DNA of 58,440 bases from a virus. The translations under genes were made by a program, and so were the position numbers. This document shows, in pieces, positions 38,555-48,484 of this stretch (within the stretch, counting starts at the first letter, position 1; each line of letters starts with the position of its first letter). The stretch spans positions 1 to 58,440 of the IMG/VR virus record IMGVR_UViG_3300009506_000035; one strand, written 5' to 3'. The notes under the pieces were generated by a model that did no database searches, was not told the DNA's origin, and saw only the letters and a list, made by a program, of their open reading frames with translations.

Positions 38555-41500
38555 GTGTCCTCTTTCCCTGCCCCATCCCACCTGCCAGCTTGGCTGAATT
38601 CGTAAGCGGTGGGGTAGCCGGGCTGTCCGTACTCAAACGTGTCTGCGCGTTGCAGCAATTCCTGCAGTGCGGCGGTTTGCTGCTTACGGTCCACTCCGGG
38701 TGCGTTGAGTGGACCTCCAGAGTACCCTTCTTCCAGGAGATTAAGGGATCCACGAAACTTCGAGATCATCCTTTCTGCCTCGGCTTTAGTGGCGAAGTCA
38801 TAGCCCGCACTAGCCCAAGCATACCCACCGACGTCAATATCGGCTTGCAGCGTGATCGCGTACACGCCCGACTGCCGGTACCAGCTGATGAGATGGCTGT
38901 TGAAGTTGTTAGAGAACCCGCTGCCCTGCACCTGCGGGTGAAGCGCTAGGTAAGAATGGAACGCAGTCAATTTGCCGTCCACGTTCCGGTAGTACCTAGC
39001 AAACGCGCCCACCGCAGCACCATCCGCAGTGTGGATGGTGCCCTCCACGGCCATGTCCGTACGTATGCCGTCGCCGCGTGCCACTTCGGTGATGGTGGTA
39101 GTCAATCCGCCGAATTCGCCTTCAAAGATCGGTCGGGCCAGCCGGCGTAAATCGGAGTCGGTTTTAGCCTTGAACAGTTCACCAACTGGCGGCAACGTGT
39201 CATTTTTGCTGCGGCGCTCTCTCGCAATCGCGCCGACACTGTCATACAGCGCCTTACGCATCTCCTGTTCGGTGGCGCCCCGACGTACCGTCACGCCGGG
39301 TCGGGCACGGATTGCATCCTGCAGTTGCCGCCGACTGAAGGATGCTAGTGGGTCATCTTCTTCTGTTCCGTTCGCCCAGTCGTTGAGCAGCATCGATATG
39401 CGCAGGCTAGCCGATGGCTTGCGTGCTGCAGGTCGATGGCTAGCCGGGGCGGCGGCCCCACGTGCGCGTAGTCGCCGCAGAAGAGCATCGCGTGACAGCT
39501 GCCTATGATCCGAGATCATGTATTCTGCCGCAAGATCGTGAAGCTGGTGATCTTTGAGTCGGTCTAGATCATCAGTCGGCGATACACCACCGCGCGACGC
39601 GTGACTCACCAAGACACGCGCAATCTCCTTGTCCGGTGTACCACGCGCGACGCGTACATTGTGCCGTCGCGCGGCGGCAAGGAGGTGACGCCGCTCGACA
39701 CCGTGCAGCGGGTCAGGCGTGCCTTTACCTGCGGCGGCAAGCTCCAGCGCGCGGTCGATTGCCGACCGGATCGATCGGAACTGGCCACCGTGCGCGTCAC
39801 CGGCTGGCAGGCGTGGATGCAGTGCCGGGTTCCATGCACGTTTTTCGATGGGTGATGTTTGGTGCCACTCACCGGGCGCAGTGTCGATCGCGTCCAGCAT
39901 CGCATCGAGACTGGCGATCAGTTCCGGGCGTACCGCCGGATTACCGTCAAGGTGCGCGGGTACCCACCACGCCAACGATTCGACCTGGTCGCCGTCTGGG
40001 TCGTCGGGGTTGGTTACGTCGTCCCGCTCGCCCGTGATGTCGACGTTGTCTTCAGCTGGGACGGAGTAGACATAGCCGCGGTATTTGCCATTAGCAGATC
40101 TCCACTTTCCGGTGTATTTCCCGGCGGGCAGTTCAATGCCAGTTTCTTCCTGCCACTCGCGAACTGCGGCGTCCTTGGGTTTCTCGTCGTCTTCGAGACG
40201 TCCACCTGGAAATTCCCAGTAGCCTGAGGCCGGATCGTTGTCGTCAACTGCACGTTGCAGCATGAGGATCCGGCCAGTGTCGGCGGCACGGACCGCGATC
40301 CCGGCAGCAACCGCCGTCTTGGCTGATTTGTTTGCTGGGTCGCTTCCCCGGTGGACCTGAAACAGGTGCGTCTTGTCCCATGGTCCGCCATTTGAGTCCA
40401 CAAACCCGATGTAGGCAGGAACAGGTCGCCCCAGCTTGCGGTATGCCAGGGTACGGTGGTGCCCATCAATGATTTTGACGGTACTCTCGCCCGGTTCCTG
40501 CACAGCGACCACGGGATTTGGAGGGTCATCCGCCTGGATGCGGTCGGCGAAATGCTGCACGTGCGCCTTGTCGCGTGTTGCGGCCCACGATTGGATTGCG
40601 GCATCGTTGATGTCGTCCTGCGCGACCGCTGTGGGCCCGACCCAGTGCACGCGACGCATCCACTCGATGGCCTTCGGGGGGTAGTTGACTCGCATTTGCG
40701 CCATGACGTGCTCGGCGTCGACTGGACTTGGATCGTCCAGGCCAGACGCGCCTTTAGTGGCTGTAGCGTTCCCTCCTGCGAGCCAGCGCCGCAACGCCCC
40801 AGCTCCACGCGTGATCGCGGCGAGGACGTCCTGCAGCAGTCCCATCAGATAGCCGCGTTGCCGTTCAGCCTTCTGTGTGGCCAGCTGGTGCAACGCGGCG
40901 TCAATGCGTGCGGGGCTGCCTGTCTGGACTGCGGCAACAACCGCCTGCGTGGCTGGATCTACCGGTTTTGTAACCACCACAGTCGAAATAGGCACATGTA
41001 GATACGAGAGAGTGCAGCGGCAACGAGGACCCCCACGGCAGATCGTGGCGTGTTCGCCAAACCCTCCGTCGCCAGGGTATCCAGGTAGCTCGCCGACGGT
41101 GAACACAATTCCGTCGCGCTGGTCGCACAATTCACACGCGCCCGGTTTGGCGTTCCAACGGATGGCGATGCTGTCCGGGTTGTCGGCTTGGCCGATCGTT
41201 GCCAGCCCGTAGCCTTGCTCGTAGGCCAACGAGACTTGGCCGGCATACAGCCCAAAACGTCCCCCCAGGTTATCGACAAACGACGGGCCGGTGCTCGTGC
41301 CCGCTTTCAGCGCCTTGGCTGGTCCGTCTGTTAGCGCGTGGCGTACTCCGATGGCCAGCCCGTCTCGAATGGCGTCACGCATCAACGTGACACCGCCGTC
41401 CACAAAGTCCGCTGTTGACACTGCACCCGCGGCAAGGCGCAGTGTGAGATCGCGCAATTCGGTCTTGACCTGCTGTTCCAGGTGTGCGATTGCTTTGGCG

Positions 41501-44421
41501 CGGCGTTGCCGTTGTGTCCCTGCTGGCGAGTCGGACTTGGTGAGGTGCGTTGTTGCTGCCTTGTCGAGCCCTGCCGCGGAGGAAAGAGCAGACAGGAAGG
41601 GACCCCACTGGGTGTAGTTGGGGCCGCCAAGCACGATCGGGTCTTTGCCGGCAACACGGAACGTGGTTTCTTCGTCCTCGCCGACAACCGTCACCGTCGC
41701 GTCGCCGAGGCTGGTCGAAACCGTACGCGACTCAACCACTCCTGATGTGCGCAGGTCGCGCCCTTCTTCTTCAGTCAGGTCAGACCACGCATCATAGAGG
41801 CCTCGTGCATCTTTGACGCTCAGGCGCCACTCATCGCTGCCGTTGGGGTGGATAACGACAAGGCGGCCGTCACGGTAAACGTCAACGGGTCCACTCTGGA
41901 CGTTGACCCGCTCTGCGATGAGATCCTGTGCCGTTTCCGCCAAAACACCAAGCTGATGGGCCGTCATGGTTGCGATGGGCGCGGAATCGATAAACTCTTC
42001 GTACGTCTCGTGTTTGTCGTCGTCCCACTGGTGTAACGACAGTGACGTCCTACCTGAGTTGTCGGAAGACTCTCCGATGACCTTAATGCCCAGTAGCGGG
42101 TCACGCGCTACGCTGACAACCCGCCCAGTAGCGTCTCGGTTTTCAACGCTGCGGAAAACGGTGTGACTCTCACCAGTTGGTAGTACATCTGCCTGGTAAG
42201 AGGTGCGGCGTAACTGCTCCAGCTCTCTCCGATCCATTCGGATCGGGCGTCCATGTGGGAAGGTCAGCGTGCGGGATTCGTCGTCGTGGGCGGTGATGGT
42301 GATGTCGTGGCCACCGAATCTGACCAACCTATGGAAGATTGCAGATGGGTCGTGTGTCCACCGACCGTGATCGTCGCGTGGCTGTGTCGGATCGAATCGC
42401 TTCACTGCGGCGCGTGCGTGGTCTATCTCGACCAGCGTCGGATTTGTGATCAGACCAGCGAAGACGTCGGCGGGTACATGCTCGGGTGTCCAGTTCTGGA
42501 TGCTGCGGCCTTTGGCGATGCGTCGGCGCATCAAGTCCAGTTCCCGCAGAGCGGCGTGTATGGCGACTGGTTGCTGTACGGCTTTGGTCTGATGCTGGAC
42601 GGTGCTGTTTGTGCGTGTCGCGTGGCTGGCGGATAACGCTGTCTGTGCGCCTGAGTGTGCTGGTGTGCTTGTCGCGTTGGGTGGTGGTGGGGTGGGAGGC
42701 TTTGGTTGTGGCGGTTCTCCGGAAGGTGGTGGGCTTGGTGTGGTCCCTGGAGGTGTTCCTGGCTGTTCTGGCGGTGGGGGACGGTGCCCGGTCTCGGAGT
42801 CGATCGAGCCGATTGGGACAACACCGCCGGCGGTGAAGTAGACCGGAACTGAGGTGATCGGTAGTCCCCAAGACTGTTCGCCACGAGCATTGCGCGCTTC
42901 GTCAATCGACATAAGCCCATGACCCACTTGGGTGACGAGCATGTCGACATTGGCGCGTTCGTCCTCGTCCTGTTCGAGGCCTTCCCACATCCACCGAGCG
43001 TCTCGCTGGCCGCAGATTTCCTGAATCACGAAATCGAAAATGGACGATTTTAGCCAGGTCAGGAGCGGTTTCAGCGCTTTACGTTCGTTGATCGTTTCCG
43101 CCTGTTTGGCCATCTGATTCGCCGCCCCAGCAGAATGCCCAGACGTCGACGCGCGCGGAGTGATGCCCAGCTCCTGCGGCTGGATATCAAACGCCATGCA
43201 TACCTGGTTCATCAGCAGCTCGTCAAGCTGGTCCGCTAGCGGCACAGGACGTATCGGGTCAATCCGCGAATCCTTCGGCAACACGATGATCTTATGTTTC
43301 CACGCTGGATCGCCCGCCATCGCGTTAAGCGCATCTTGCAATTGCCGCAGCTGTGTCGGCGTAGCGTTTGGGTCACCCGCCGAGATGAAAATCCCTGGAA
43401 CGGACCCCTCGCTGAAGTAGTTAAGCTGATATTGCTGACGTTGAATGCCGCTCAGAATGGGCACCAACGCACGCTCGATCGGCGGGAACCCGTACGGCGT
43501 CCACGACCTAGTGACATAGGGCAAGTACATCATCTGATCGCCGCGATACCGGGCCACCAGATTGTCGCCCATATCCTCGATGTCGTCGCCCGACAGTGCG
43601 GTCATCAAATCGACGCGAGGCACACCAAAGTTGTAGACCTGAAACGCTGGGTTTGGTGGCGTGGGAATGCTGCCCTGCATGTCCAGCAACGGGCGGACCG
43701 TGTCACCTGCAACTAGGCACAGCGCGGCCAGATTCGAGCCAAGCACACCCTTGCCTTTGACCCGCGGCGGCTGCATATACAGCGCGAGCGCGTCCACCAC
43801 GAGAATGTCCTCGAGCAACGCCGCCAACCATGCGCCGAAATTGTGGTACTTGCCGGGGTCGGGCCGGTTAAAAAACCGCTGCAGCTTGACACGACGCTCG
43901 TCGAAATCCCTACGTGCCGCCTTGTCGCCTTGCATGGCCTTTTCGGCGTCTTTCGTTGGGACGATCTCCCAATCCAGGCCGACGATCTCCTGGATACGGG
44001 TCTGCACACATGCACGGGCAACACTGTACGAATCAGCGATTGTCCGCAGTTGAGAAAAGCTGGCGAGCTTCAGACCCTCGTCGCCGGGCACACCGTGCGG
44101 CAGGTTCCATGACACGGGGTAGGTGTAGCGGCGCGGCTGCGGTCCCTCCCCTTCGGACTCGGGTGCGTCAATCGGAATCGGCAGCATCGGCGACAGCGGG
44201 CCGAACGATCCAGACAGGAACGTTTGCCAGTCACGCGGCAGTGCATACCGGCCAGTCTGCGCCAACCGGCCACCCGCCCACTCGTTGTAGGACGCGACCA
44301 GCGGAGACGGACCCCCGCCTACGGCGGGCATGAGTGCGCCTCCGAATCCGCCTGGACCAGCCTGTCCTGCTGGTGTGTTAGCGCGAAGGACTGCCTTTGC
44401 GAGTGCCCGTCTGCTAGTCAT
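38497..44421 (-). CDS. Giant portal-MuF polyprotein with ParB-like, NUDIX and acetyltransferase-like domains
   Basis: The ATG at 44421 is preferred over a TTG at 44466; the frame then encodes 1974 aa without a break. Domains in order (approximate residues): portal 85-525; Pro-rich linker 545-590; linker motif FDPTQPRDDHGRW 676; MuF head-morphogenesis domain 960-1145 with CELCDQRDG; ParB/sulfiredoxin-like IDGHHRTLAY 1318; NUDIX hydrolase 1365-1505 with GGRLEDDE...REWQEETGI; second linker motif WNPALHPRLPAGDAHGGQF 1530; SAP-like helical repeats 1575-1735; and a GNAT-like domain 1780-1890 (QGSGFSNNFN, DVGGYAWASAGYDF). Portal-MuF fusions are known; this chain of enzymes is unusual. Cleavage during maturation would release internal proteins. 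Confidence 0.85.
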   Translation of the reverse strand: MTSRRALAKAVLRANTPAGQAGPGGFGGALMPAVGGGPSPLVASYNEWAGGRLAQTGRYALPRDWQTFLSGSFGPLSPMLPIPIDAPESEGEGPQPRRYTYPVSWNLPHGVPGDEGLKLASFSQLRTIADSYSVARACVQTRIQEIVGLDWEIVPTKDAEKAMQGDKAARRDFDERRVKLQRFFNRPDPGKYHNFGAWLAALLEDILVVDALALYMQPPRVKGKGVLGSNLAALCLVAGDTVRPLLDMQGSIPTPPNPAFQVYNFGVPRVDLMTALSGDDIEDMGDNLVARYRGDQMMYLPYVTRSWTPYGFPPIERALVPILSGIQRQQYQLNYFSEGSVPGIFISAGDPNATPTQLRQLQDALNAMAGDPAWKHKIIVLPKDSRIDPIRPVPLADQLDELLMNQVCMAFDIQPQELGITPRASTSGHSAGAANQMAKQAETINERKALKPLLTWLKSSIFDFVIQEICGQRDARWMWEGLEQDEDERANVDMLVTQVGHGLMSIDEARNARGEQSWGLPITSVPVYFTAGGVVPIGSIDSETGHRPPPPEQPGTPPGTTPSPPPSGEPPQPKPPTPPPPNATSTPAHSGAQTALSASHATRTNSTVQHQTKAVQQPVAIHAALRELDLMRRRIAKGRSIQNWTPEHVPADVFAGLITNPTLVEIDHARAAVKRFDPTQPRDDHGRWTHDPSAIFHRLVRFGGHDITITAHDDESRTLTFPHGRPIRMDRRELEQLRRTSYQADVLPTGESHTVFRSVENRDATGRVVSVARDPLLGIKVIGESSDNSGRTSLSLHQWDDDKHETYEEFIDSAPIATMTAHQLGVLAETAQDLIAERVNVQSGPVDVYRDGRLVVIHPNGSDEWRLSVKDARGLYDAWSDLTEEEGRDLRTSGVVESRTVSTSLGDATVTVVGEDEETTFRVAGKDPIVLGGPNYTQWGPFLSALSSAAGLDKAATTHLTKSDSPAGTQRQRRAKAIAHLEQQVKTELRDLTLRLAAGAVSTADFVDGGVTLMRDAIRDGLAIGVRHALTDGPAKALKAGTSTGPSFVDNLGGRFGLYAGQVSLAYEQGYGLATIGQADNPDSIAIRWNAKPGACELCDQRDGIVFTVGELPGYPGDGGFGEHATICRGGPRCRCTLSYLHVPISTVVVTKPVDPATQAVVAAVQTGSPARIDAALHQLATQKAERQRGYLMGLLQDVLAAITRGAGALRRWLAGGNATATKGASGLDDPSPVDAEHVMAQMRVNYPPKAIEWMRRVHWVGPTAVAQDDINDAAIQSWAATRDKAHVQHFADRIQADDPPNPVVAVQEPGESTVKIIDGHHRTLAYRKLGRPVPAYIGFVDSNGGPWDKTHLFQVHRGSDPANKSAKTAVAAGIAVRAADTGRILMLQRAVDDNDPASGYWEFPGGRLEDDEKPKDAAVREWQEETGIELPAGKYTGKWRSANGKYRGYVYSVPAEDNVDITGERDDVTNPDDPDGDQVESLAWWVPAHLDGNPAVRPELIASLDAMLDAIDTAPGEWHQTSPIEKRAWNPALHPRLPAGDAHGGQFRSIRSAIDRALELAAAGKGTPDPLHGVERRHLLAAARRHNVRVARGTPDKEIARVLVSHASRGGVSPTDDLDRLKDHQLHDLAAEYMISDHRQLSRDALLRRLRARGAAAPASHRPAARKPSASLRISMLLNDWANGTEEDDPLASFSRRQLQDAIRARPGVTVRRGATEQEMRKALYDSVGAIARERRSKNDTLPPVGELFKAKTDSDLRRLARPIFEGEFGGLTTTITEVARGDGIRTDMAVEGTIHTADGAAVGAFARYYRNVDGKLTAFHSYLALHPQVQGSGFSNNFNSHLISWYRQSGVYAITLQADIDVGGYAWASAGYDFATKAEAERMISKFRGSLNLLEEGYSGGPLNAPGVDRKQQTAALQELLQRADTFEYGQPGYPTAYEFSQAGRWDGAGKEDTWIGKMLMMRSNWKGVYRL

Positions 44422-44668
44422 GCGTCCGGTTGCCTGCCTCCTCCTGCTCAGTGTCTTCAGCGTCAAGGGCTTCGGGCCAGATCACGTGGCTTTCCGACCA
44501 CCTACCATCGGGCCAGAATTCGACCTCGGCGAGTTCGCCGTTTGGGTGCCACGCCATGCGGCGTACACGAGGACATGCTCGTGCATGACGTCCACCGCAG
44601 TGCGCGCATGCGGGGACGTCTGCGAGTTTGGCGAGCACGTCGGCGGGAATCTCATCGATGTCCATCAC
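44414..44668 (-). CDS. Small zinc-motif protein between terminase and portal
   Basis: The 84-aa product overlaps the terminase stop (GTGATG, with GTG or the following ATG as start) and the portal start by 8 bp. It has one C-x2-C and a following Cys (PACAHCGGRHARACPRVRRM) and MAWHPNGELAEVEFWPDGRW. It is acidic at both ends. Small proteins of this pattern often sit between terL and portal genes in actinophages. The function is not known. Confidence 0.65.
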   Translation of the reverse strand: MMDIDEIPADVLAKLADVPACAHCGGRHARACPRVRRMAWHPNGELAEVEFWPDGRWSESHVIWPEALDAEDTEQEEAGNRTHD

Positions 44669-46245
44669 GCGACCTCGCTGTGTCCGCCATTATGTGGCTT
44701 GCGGCAGTGCGGGCAGTGAGTCGGATGCAATGCGGCCAGAAGCGGTGCCGAGCAGTGCTCACATGTCACAACGCCGTAGGTCTCAGTCCACCCGCCGGAC
44801 TGCGGCCACAGTGCCATGACCACTGCGTCCCCGTCGTCGGTGGACCGGCCGATCCGTTTATGGATTTCGTCTTTCGATTCGACCTGTATCTTCCCACCGC
44901 TCAGTACGCGCCAGTGCGGTGCGGTCAGATCGCCAGTGAGCAGATCGTTGGGGGGGAGTGCGATGTTTTCGCCGTTGGTCGGGTCGAGCAGTTCCCGCAC
45001 ATGCCACCATGCCGCGCTGCGGCAGTTCGAGAATCCCATTTCACCTGATCGGTCGCGCCGCGATGTGCGCGCCGACGCGTTGAATCCATCGACTTCGATG
45101 TTTTGCTCGCGTAGCCGGTCAACCACTCCTGCGCCGATGCCGATCACGTCTACCACTGCCTGCGCCTGGGGCATACTGTCCACAATGCTCTTTACTCGGC
45201 CCGTTGTTTGCATCGTGTCGGCTTTTGACGTGTGTCGCAGGTCCGTGACAACCGATCCGGTGCGGATCGCCAGGACCGTCTTGTCGGCGCCTGTGCGGGC
45301 CACGTCCACGCCAACAATGCGTAGCCCATCAACTGCCGGCCGTCCGGCTTCGTCCCACGCCCTCCACCGCTCATTTGCCTCCTCCACCCAGGCGAGCGGG
45401 ATGACACCGTCTTCGTCGCTTGAGTGAAACTCGCCTTCGACGCGGTTGTGGTAGACAGCGGAGTCTCCCCACTGTTCACGGCGTTTTTCGCACCATTCAC
45501 GACTGATACGTCCGGCACAGATGGCCTCACCTTTGGTGACGTGCCGAGGCCACCAGTCATCGAGCCCGGGCGCTCTACGGTGGATGTCGTAGAAGCGTCC
45601 GTTTGGCTCGCCGGGGGTGGACATTGCCAGCGCGTATGCCTCATTTTCGTCACCAGTCCCGGCACCGGAAAACGCGCCTTCAGCGGCGTCGAACGTCTCG
45701 GCTGAGATGGCTTTCGATTCATCGAACACATACATGACAGAGTCGGCATGTGCGCCTTCGATCAGTTCGGGGTTATCGGAGGCGACCGCGAACGCAGATC
45801 CATGGCGGAGCTTGATGTTGAGGGTGAGGAGTTCGGTGCGGGTGTCGAGTGGTTCGCGTCCGAGCATGGTCCAGCGGATCAGCCGCGCCCACTTGTGGAT
45901 CTCCGGCCAGAGGTAGCGCTCCAGCTGTCGCCACGCGCCAGCGGTTGTGACGCACTTCCAGTCCCGCATCGCCGCTTCGCGCGTCAGCGCGAACCACAGG
46001 ATGGCTATGGCCGAGGTCGTGGATTTCCCGAGCCCGTGCGGACCGCGGACGGAGACCCGGCGGCGTGTGGGGATCGCGGCGAGAATCTCACGCTGGTATG
46101 GGGCGAGCATCCTGCCGGCAGGCCATGCGATGCATTGGTCGGCGAACAGTACGGGGTCGTTGTAGTACCGCACGCCTTGACGTGCGGTATCGGCCGGCGG
46201 GTCGAGCCGGTCAGCCAGAGATGAGGCGAAGGTGTCGGGCAACAC
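44665..46245 (-). CDS. terL: Terminase large subunit
   Basis: The 526-aa ATPase-nuclease packages phage DNA. Motifs: Walker A RGPHGLGKST (67-76), adenine-motif region LAPYQREILAAI, Walker B VMYVFDESKA, coupling segment YALAMSTPGEPNG, and RNase H-like nuclease residues in VGVDVARTGADKTV, AVVDVIGIGAG and TDDGDAVVMALW. A four-Cys ribbon (CEHC, CPHC) is added at the C-terminus. The GTG start at 46245 overlaps the small subunit gene by 35 bp. Confidence 0.95.
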   Translation of the reverse strand: MLPDTFASSLADRLDPPADTARQGVRYYNDPVLFADQCIAWPAGRMLAPYQREILAAIPTRRRVSVRGPHGLGKSTTSAIAILWFALTREAAMRDWKCVTTAGAWRQLERYLWPEIHKWARLIRWTMLGREPLDTRTELLTLNIKLRHGSAFAVASDNPELIEGAHADSVMYVFDESKAISAETFDAAEGAFSGAGTGDENEAYALAMSTPGEPNGRFYDIHRRAPGLDDWWPRHVTKGEAICAGRISREWCEKRREQWGDSAVYHNRVEGEFHSSDEDGVIPLAWVEEANERWRAWDEAGRPAVDGLRIVGVDVARTGADKTVLAIRTGSVVTDLRHTSKADTMQTTGRVKSIVDSMPQAQAVVDVIGIGAGVVDRLREQNIEVDGFNASARTSRRDRSGEMGFSNCRSAAWWHVRELLDPTNGENIALPPNDLLTGDLTAPHWRVLSGGKIQVESKDEIHKRIGRSTDDGDAVVMALWPQSGGWTETYGVVTCEHCSAPLLAALHPTHCPHCRKPHNGGHSEVA

Positions 46246-46801
46246 CGATGCGCGCCTCCTGTTGTTGGACGGCGTCCATGCCCTGCTCTGCCATCCAAGC
46301 GGACAGTGCCCTGGTCATCAGGTCGAGTTGCGACTCGGACACGCGCACAAGCCGCTCGTCAATGTTAAGCTTCGCGATGGCGATCAAAATCTGTGCACAC
46401 CGGTCGAGCGCGCGCTCAAATAGGACGATTTCGCCTCGGATGGCTTCGCCGCCATCTGTGCCGTATCGCATCGTGGTGAGTTGGGAAACGGCTTCGTGAC
46501 ACACCTGTTTCCATGCCCGTGTTTCGCCGGCGAGCGCCTGCAGTTCGGCGAGGGGGTTCTCGATTGGGACGACCTTCAGCGCACCGAGTGTTTTCCGCAT
46601 TTTGTCCTCGGCTACCCGATTGGCCACCGCAGCCAACGAGCGCGGCGCCCGGCCGCCGTGGGATGCGCAGACTTGCTGGCCGGTCATCGGCATACTGTGA
46701 CACTGTCCGCCTGATTGTGCCTTAGCGTGTGCTTTGCACCGCTTCGGGTCATGTATCGCATTGCATTTCGGACAAATCTCAGTCTCTGCGGATCCGGCCA
46801 C
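46211..46801 (-). CDS. Terminase small subunit-like protein
   Basis: The 196-aa product has a Cys/His-rich N-terminus (CPKCNAIHDPKRCKAHAKA, GGQCHSMPMTGQQVCASHGG), a pattern frequent just upstream of actinophage terL. Helices follow (TLGALKVVPIENPLAELQAL) that could form the oligomerisation region. It would recognise the packaging start site and deliver DNA to TerL. It is the first gene of the late operon. The mobile-element relic begins within 87 bp upstream, so the original promoter may be lost. Confidence 0.78.
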   Translation of the reverse strand: MAGSAETEICPKCNAIHDPKRCKAHAKAQSGGQCHSMPMTGQQVCASHGGRAPRSLAAVANRVAEDKMRKTLGALKVVPIENPLAELQALAGETRAWKQVCHEAVSQLTTMRYGTDGGEAIRGEIVLFERALDRCAQILIAIAKLNIDERLVRVSESQLDLMTRALSAWMAEQGMDAVQQQEARIGVARHLRLISG

Positions 46802-46888
46802 GACGCACCCCTCTCTGTCAACCTGGTGTGAGGCACCCGCCCCCTGACAATTACTGAACTTGAGGGCGGGAGTAGGAGACTCCCAGGT
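46802..46888 (+). mobile_element. Left end region of the IS3-type relic
   Basis: This 87-bp stretch carries an imperfect dyad (CCGCCCCCTGACAATT ... TTGAGGGCGGGAG) just before the transposase ATG, which resembles an insertion-sequence end. It also holds whatever remains of the terS promoter. I see no clear target duplication because the right end is lost. Confidence 0.45.
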
Positions 46889-47401
46889 ATGACGAGCAAG
46901 GCGACCCCGTCCGGTCTAGCGCCGAGGTCCGGTGGCTCCTCTGGCGCCTCGTCCTCGACGCGGGCTGCGGCCGGGTCCGGTGTGGACGGGACTGCTCCTG
47001 GTCGACCGGAGCGGCCGGACCCGGAGGTGCCCGAGCGGGCGCGTCGGCGTACGTTCACCGCGAAGTACAAGCTGGACATCCTCGCTGCTTATGACGCTGC
47101 GGCGGAGGGTGAGAAGGGTGCGCTGCTGCGTCGTGAGGGCTTGTACTCCAGCCATATCACCGAGTGGCGTCGCGCCCGTGACGCCGGCGGCTTGGCCGCG
47201 TTTCGGAACACTCGGGATATGCAGGCCATCGCTGGGCAGGTCGGAGCCACTGCGTTCGACGTTGGCCCAGCTGGCGTGGGCTTCCCTGCCTCCTTCACCG
47301 CCGACCGCTACCCCGAAGATGGCGGTGGCGAATCGGAGCCGCCGTGGCATCCGCCCCAAATTCGGGTTCACCGCGTTGGACAACGGGTTCGCCGCTTGTG
47401 A
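46889..47401 (+). pseudogene. Truncated IS3-type transposase orfA
   Basis: The first about 105 residues (RRRTFTAKYKLDILAAYDAA, LLRREGLYSSHITEWRRARD, GGLAAF) match the HTH-bearing OrfA of IS3-family elements. After about 47204 the reading frame runs into unrelated sequence, and no OrfB with a DDE domain follows, so the element cannot transpose by itself. GC is high, like the host. It marks an insertion between the late operon and the accessory region. Confidence 0.78.
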
Positions 47402-48419
47402 GGACCCGCGCCGATTGCAGGGCATCTGTGACCGGCTGTCGGCGGCGAAGATCGACGCTCTGCTGCGCAAATGGCTGCGCCGCCTGCCGCACCCGTTCAC
47501 CCGCGCCGACCGGGCTGCCGGCTACCGCTACGACGTGTCGATCCTGCAGGCGGAGTTCTCGTTGACGCAGGTGCTCGACCGGCCGGTCACCGGGCGGATC
47601 TTTTTCGAACAGGTCATCTGCGACAACCTCGACCTCGCCACGCCCGGACTGGGTCGGGCTGATCTTCGATAGGCGCATCATCACCCGGGGAAAGAACAAA
47701 ACGCCCGGTCGGTTCCGTACCCGGGTAATCACCGCGGGGGTGACCCCGAGTCTGCACATCGACGACAAGACCAGCAAGATCAAGCAGTATCACAAGTTCG
47801 ACCAAGCCCTACATACTTAGACAACCATCAATGACAGTCGCGACTTCGGTATCGGAAAGCGACTGGTGAACCTGCCCGCACTGCGGCAGGTCGACTTCAC
47901 CGCCAACCGACGGCTGCTGGCCGTCCAACGTCTCAGCCACGACCCCACCATCGGCGCCGACGCGATCGACGCCCTGACCAGCCCCACCATCACCGACACC
48001 GGCAACCGCATACCGGCCCTACCGTTCAACTCACACCGCACCCAAGCACTGCTCGCCGCCCTGGTCATCTTCAGACTGCTGCCCAACGGGTTTCGCAACC
48101 GCGACCTACGCGCCCACCTCACCCCCCCTGCTCGGGCATCCCCGCCGAGACCATGACCCCAGGACAGCTCAGCTACGATCTACGCCGCCTGCGCCACCAC
48201 GGACTCGTGCAACGCATCGAAGGAACCCGCCGCTACGCCGTCACCGACTACGGTCTTCACCTCGCCCTGTTCCTCACCCGCTCCCATACCCGACTGCTGC
48301 GCCCAGGACTGAGCGACATCCTCGACACCGCAGCCATGCCTACACCGATCCGCCGCCACCTCACCCGCCTGACCACCGCAGTCGACGACTACGCAAAAGG
48401 TCTGGGACTTGCCGCATGA
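47319..48419 (+). pseudogene. Multiply broken actinobacterial gene of unknown function
   Basis: Pieces in different frames line up as one former protein: FTALDNGFAACEDPRRLQGI, GYRYDVSILQAEFSLTQVLD, (frameshift near 47650) PGRFRTRVITAGVTPSLHID, an in-frame TAG at 47818, SRDFGIGKRLVNLPALRQVD, ANRRLLAVQRLSHDPTIGAD, (frameshifts near 48130) TPGQLSYDLRRLRHHGLVQR and GLHLALFLTRSHTRLLRPGL. I recognise the order from large actinobacterial proteins often found near transposases, with a DNA-binding winged-helix-like C-terminus. The function is unknown and the gene is dead here. Confidence 0.75.
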
Positions 48420-48484
48420 AAACCTGACTCAGCAAGACAAGTTGGAGAACCCAAGACCTCTAGCCAAGGTATCGTGCTGATCCA

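Noticed and set aside
47204-47320. Continuation of the IS3 transposase frame beyond residue 105
   Set aside because: The residues no longer resemble a transposase and belong to the next relic, so I treat the gene as truncated here.
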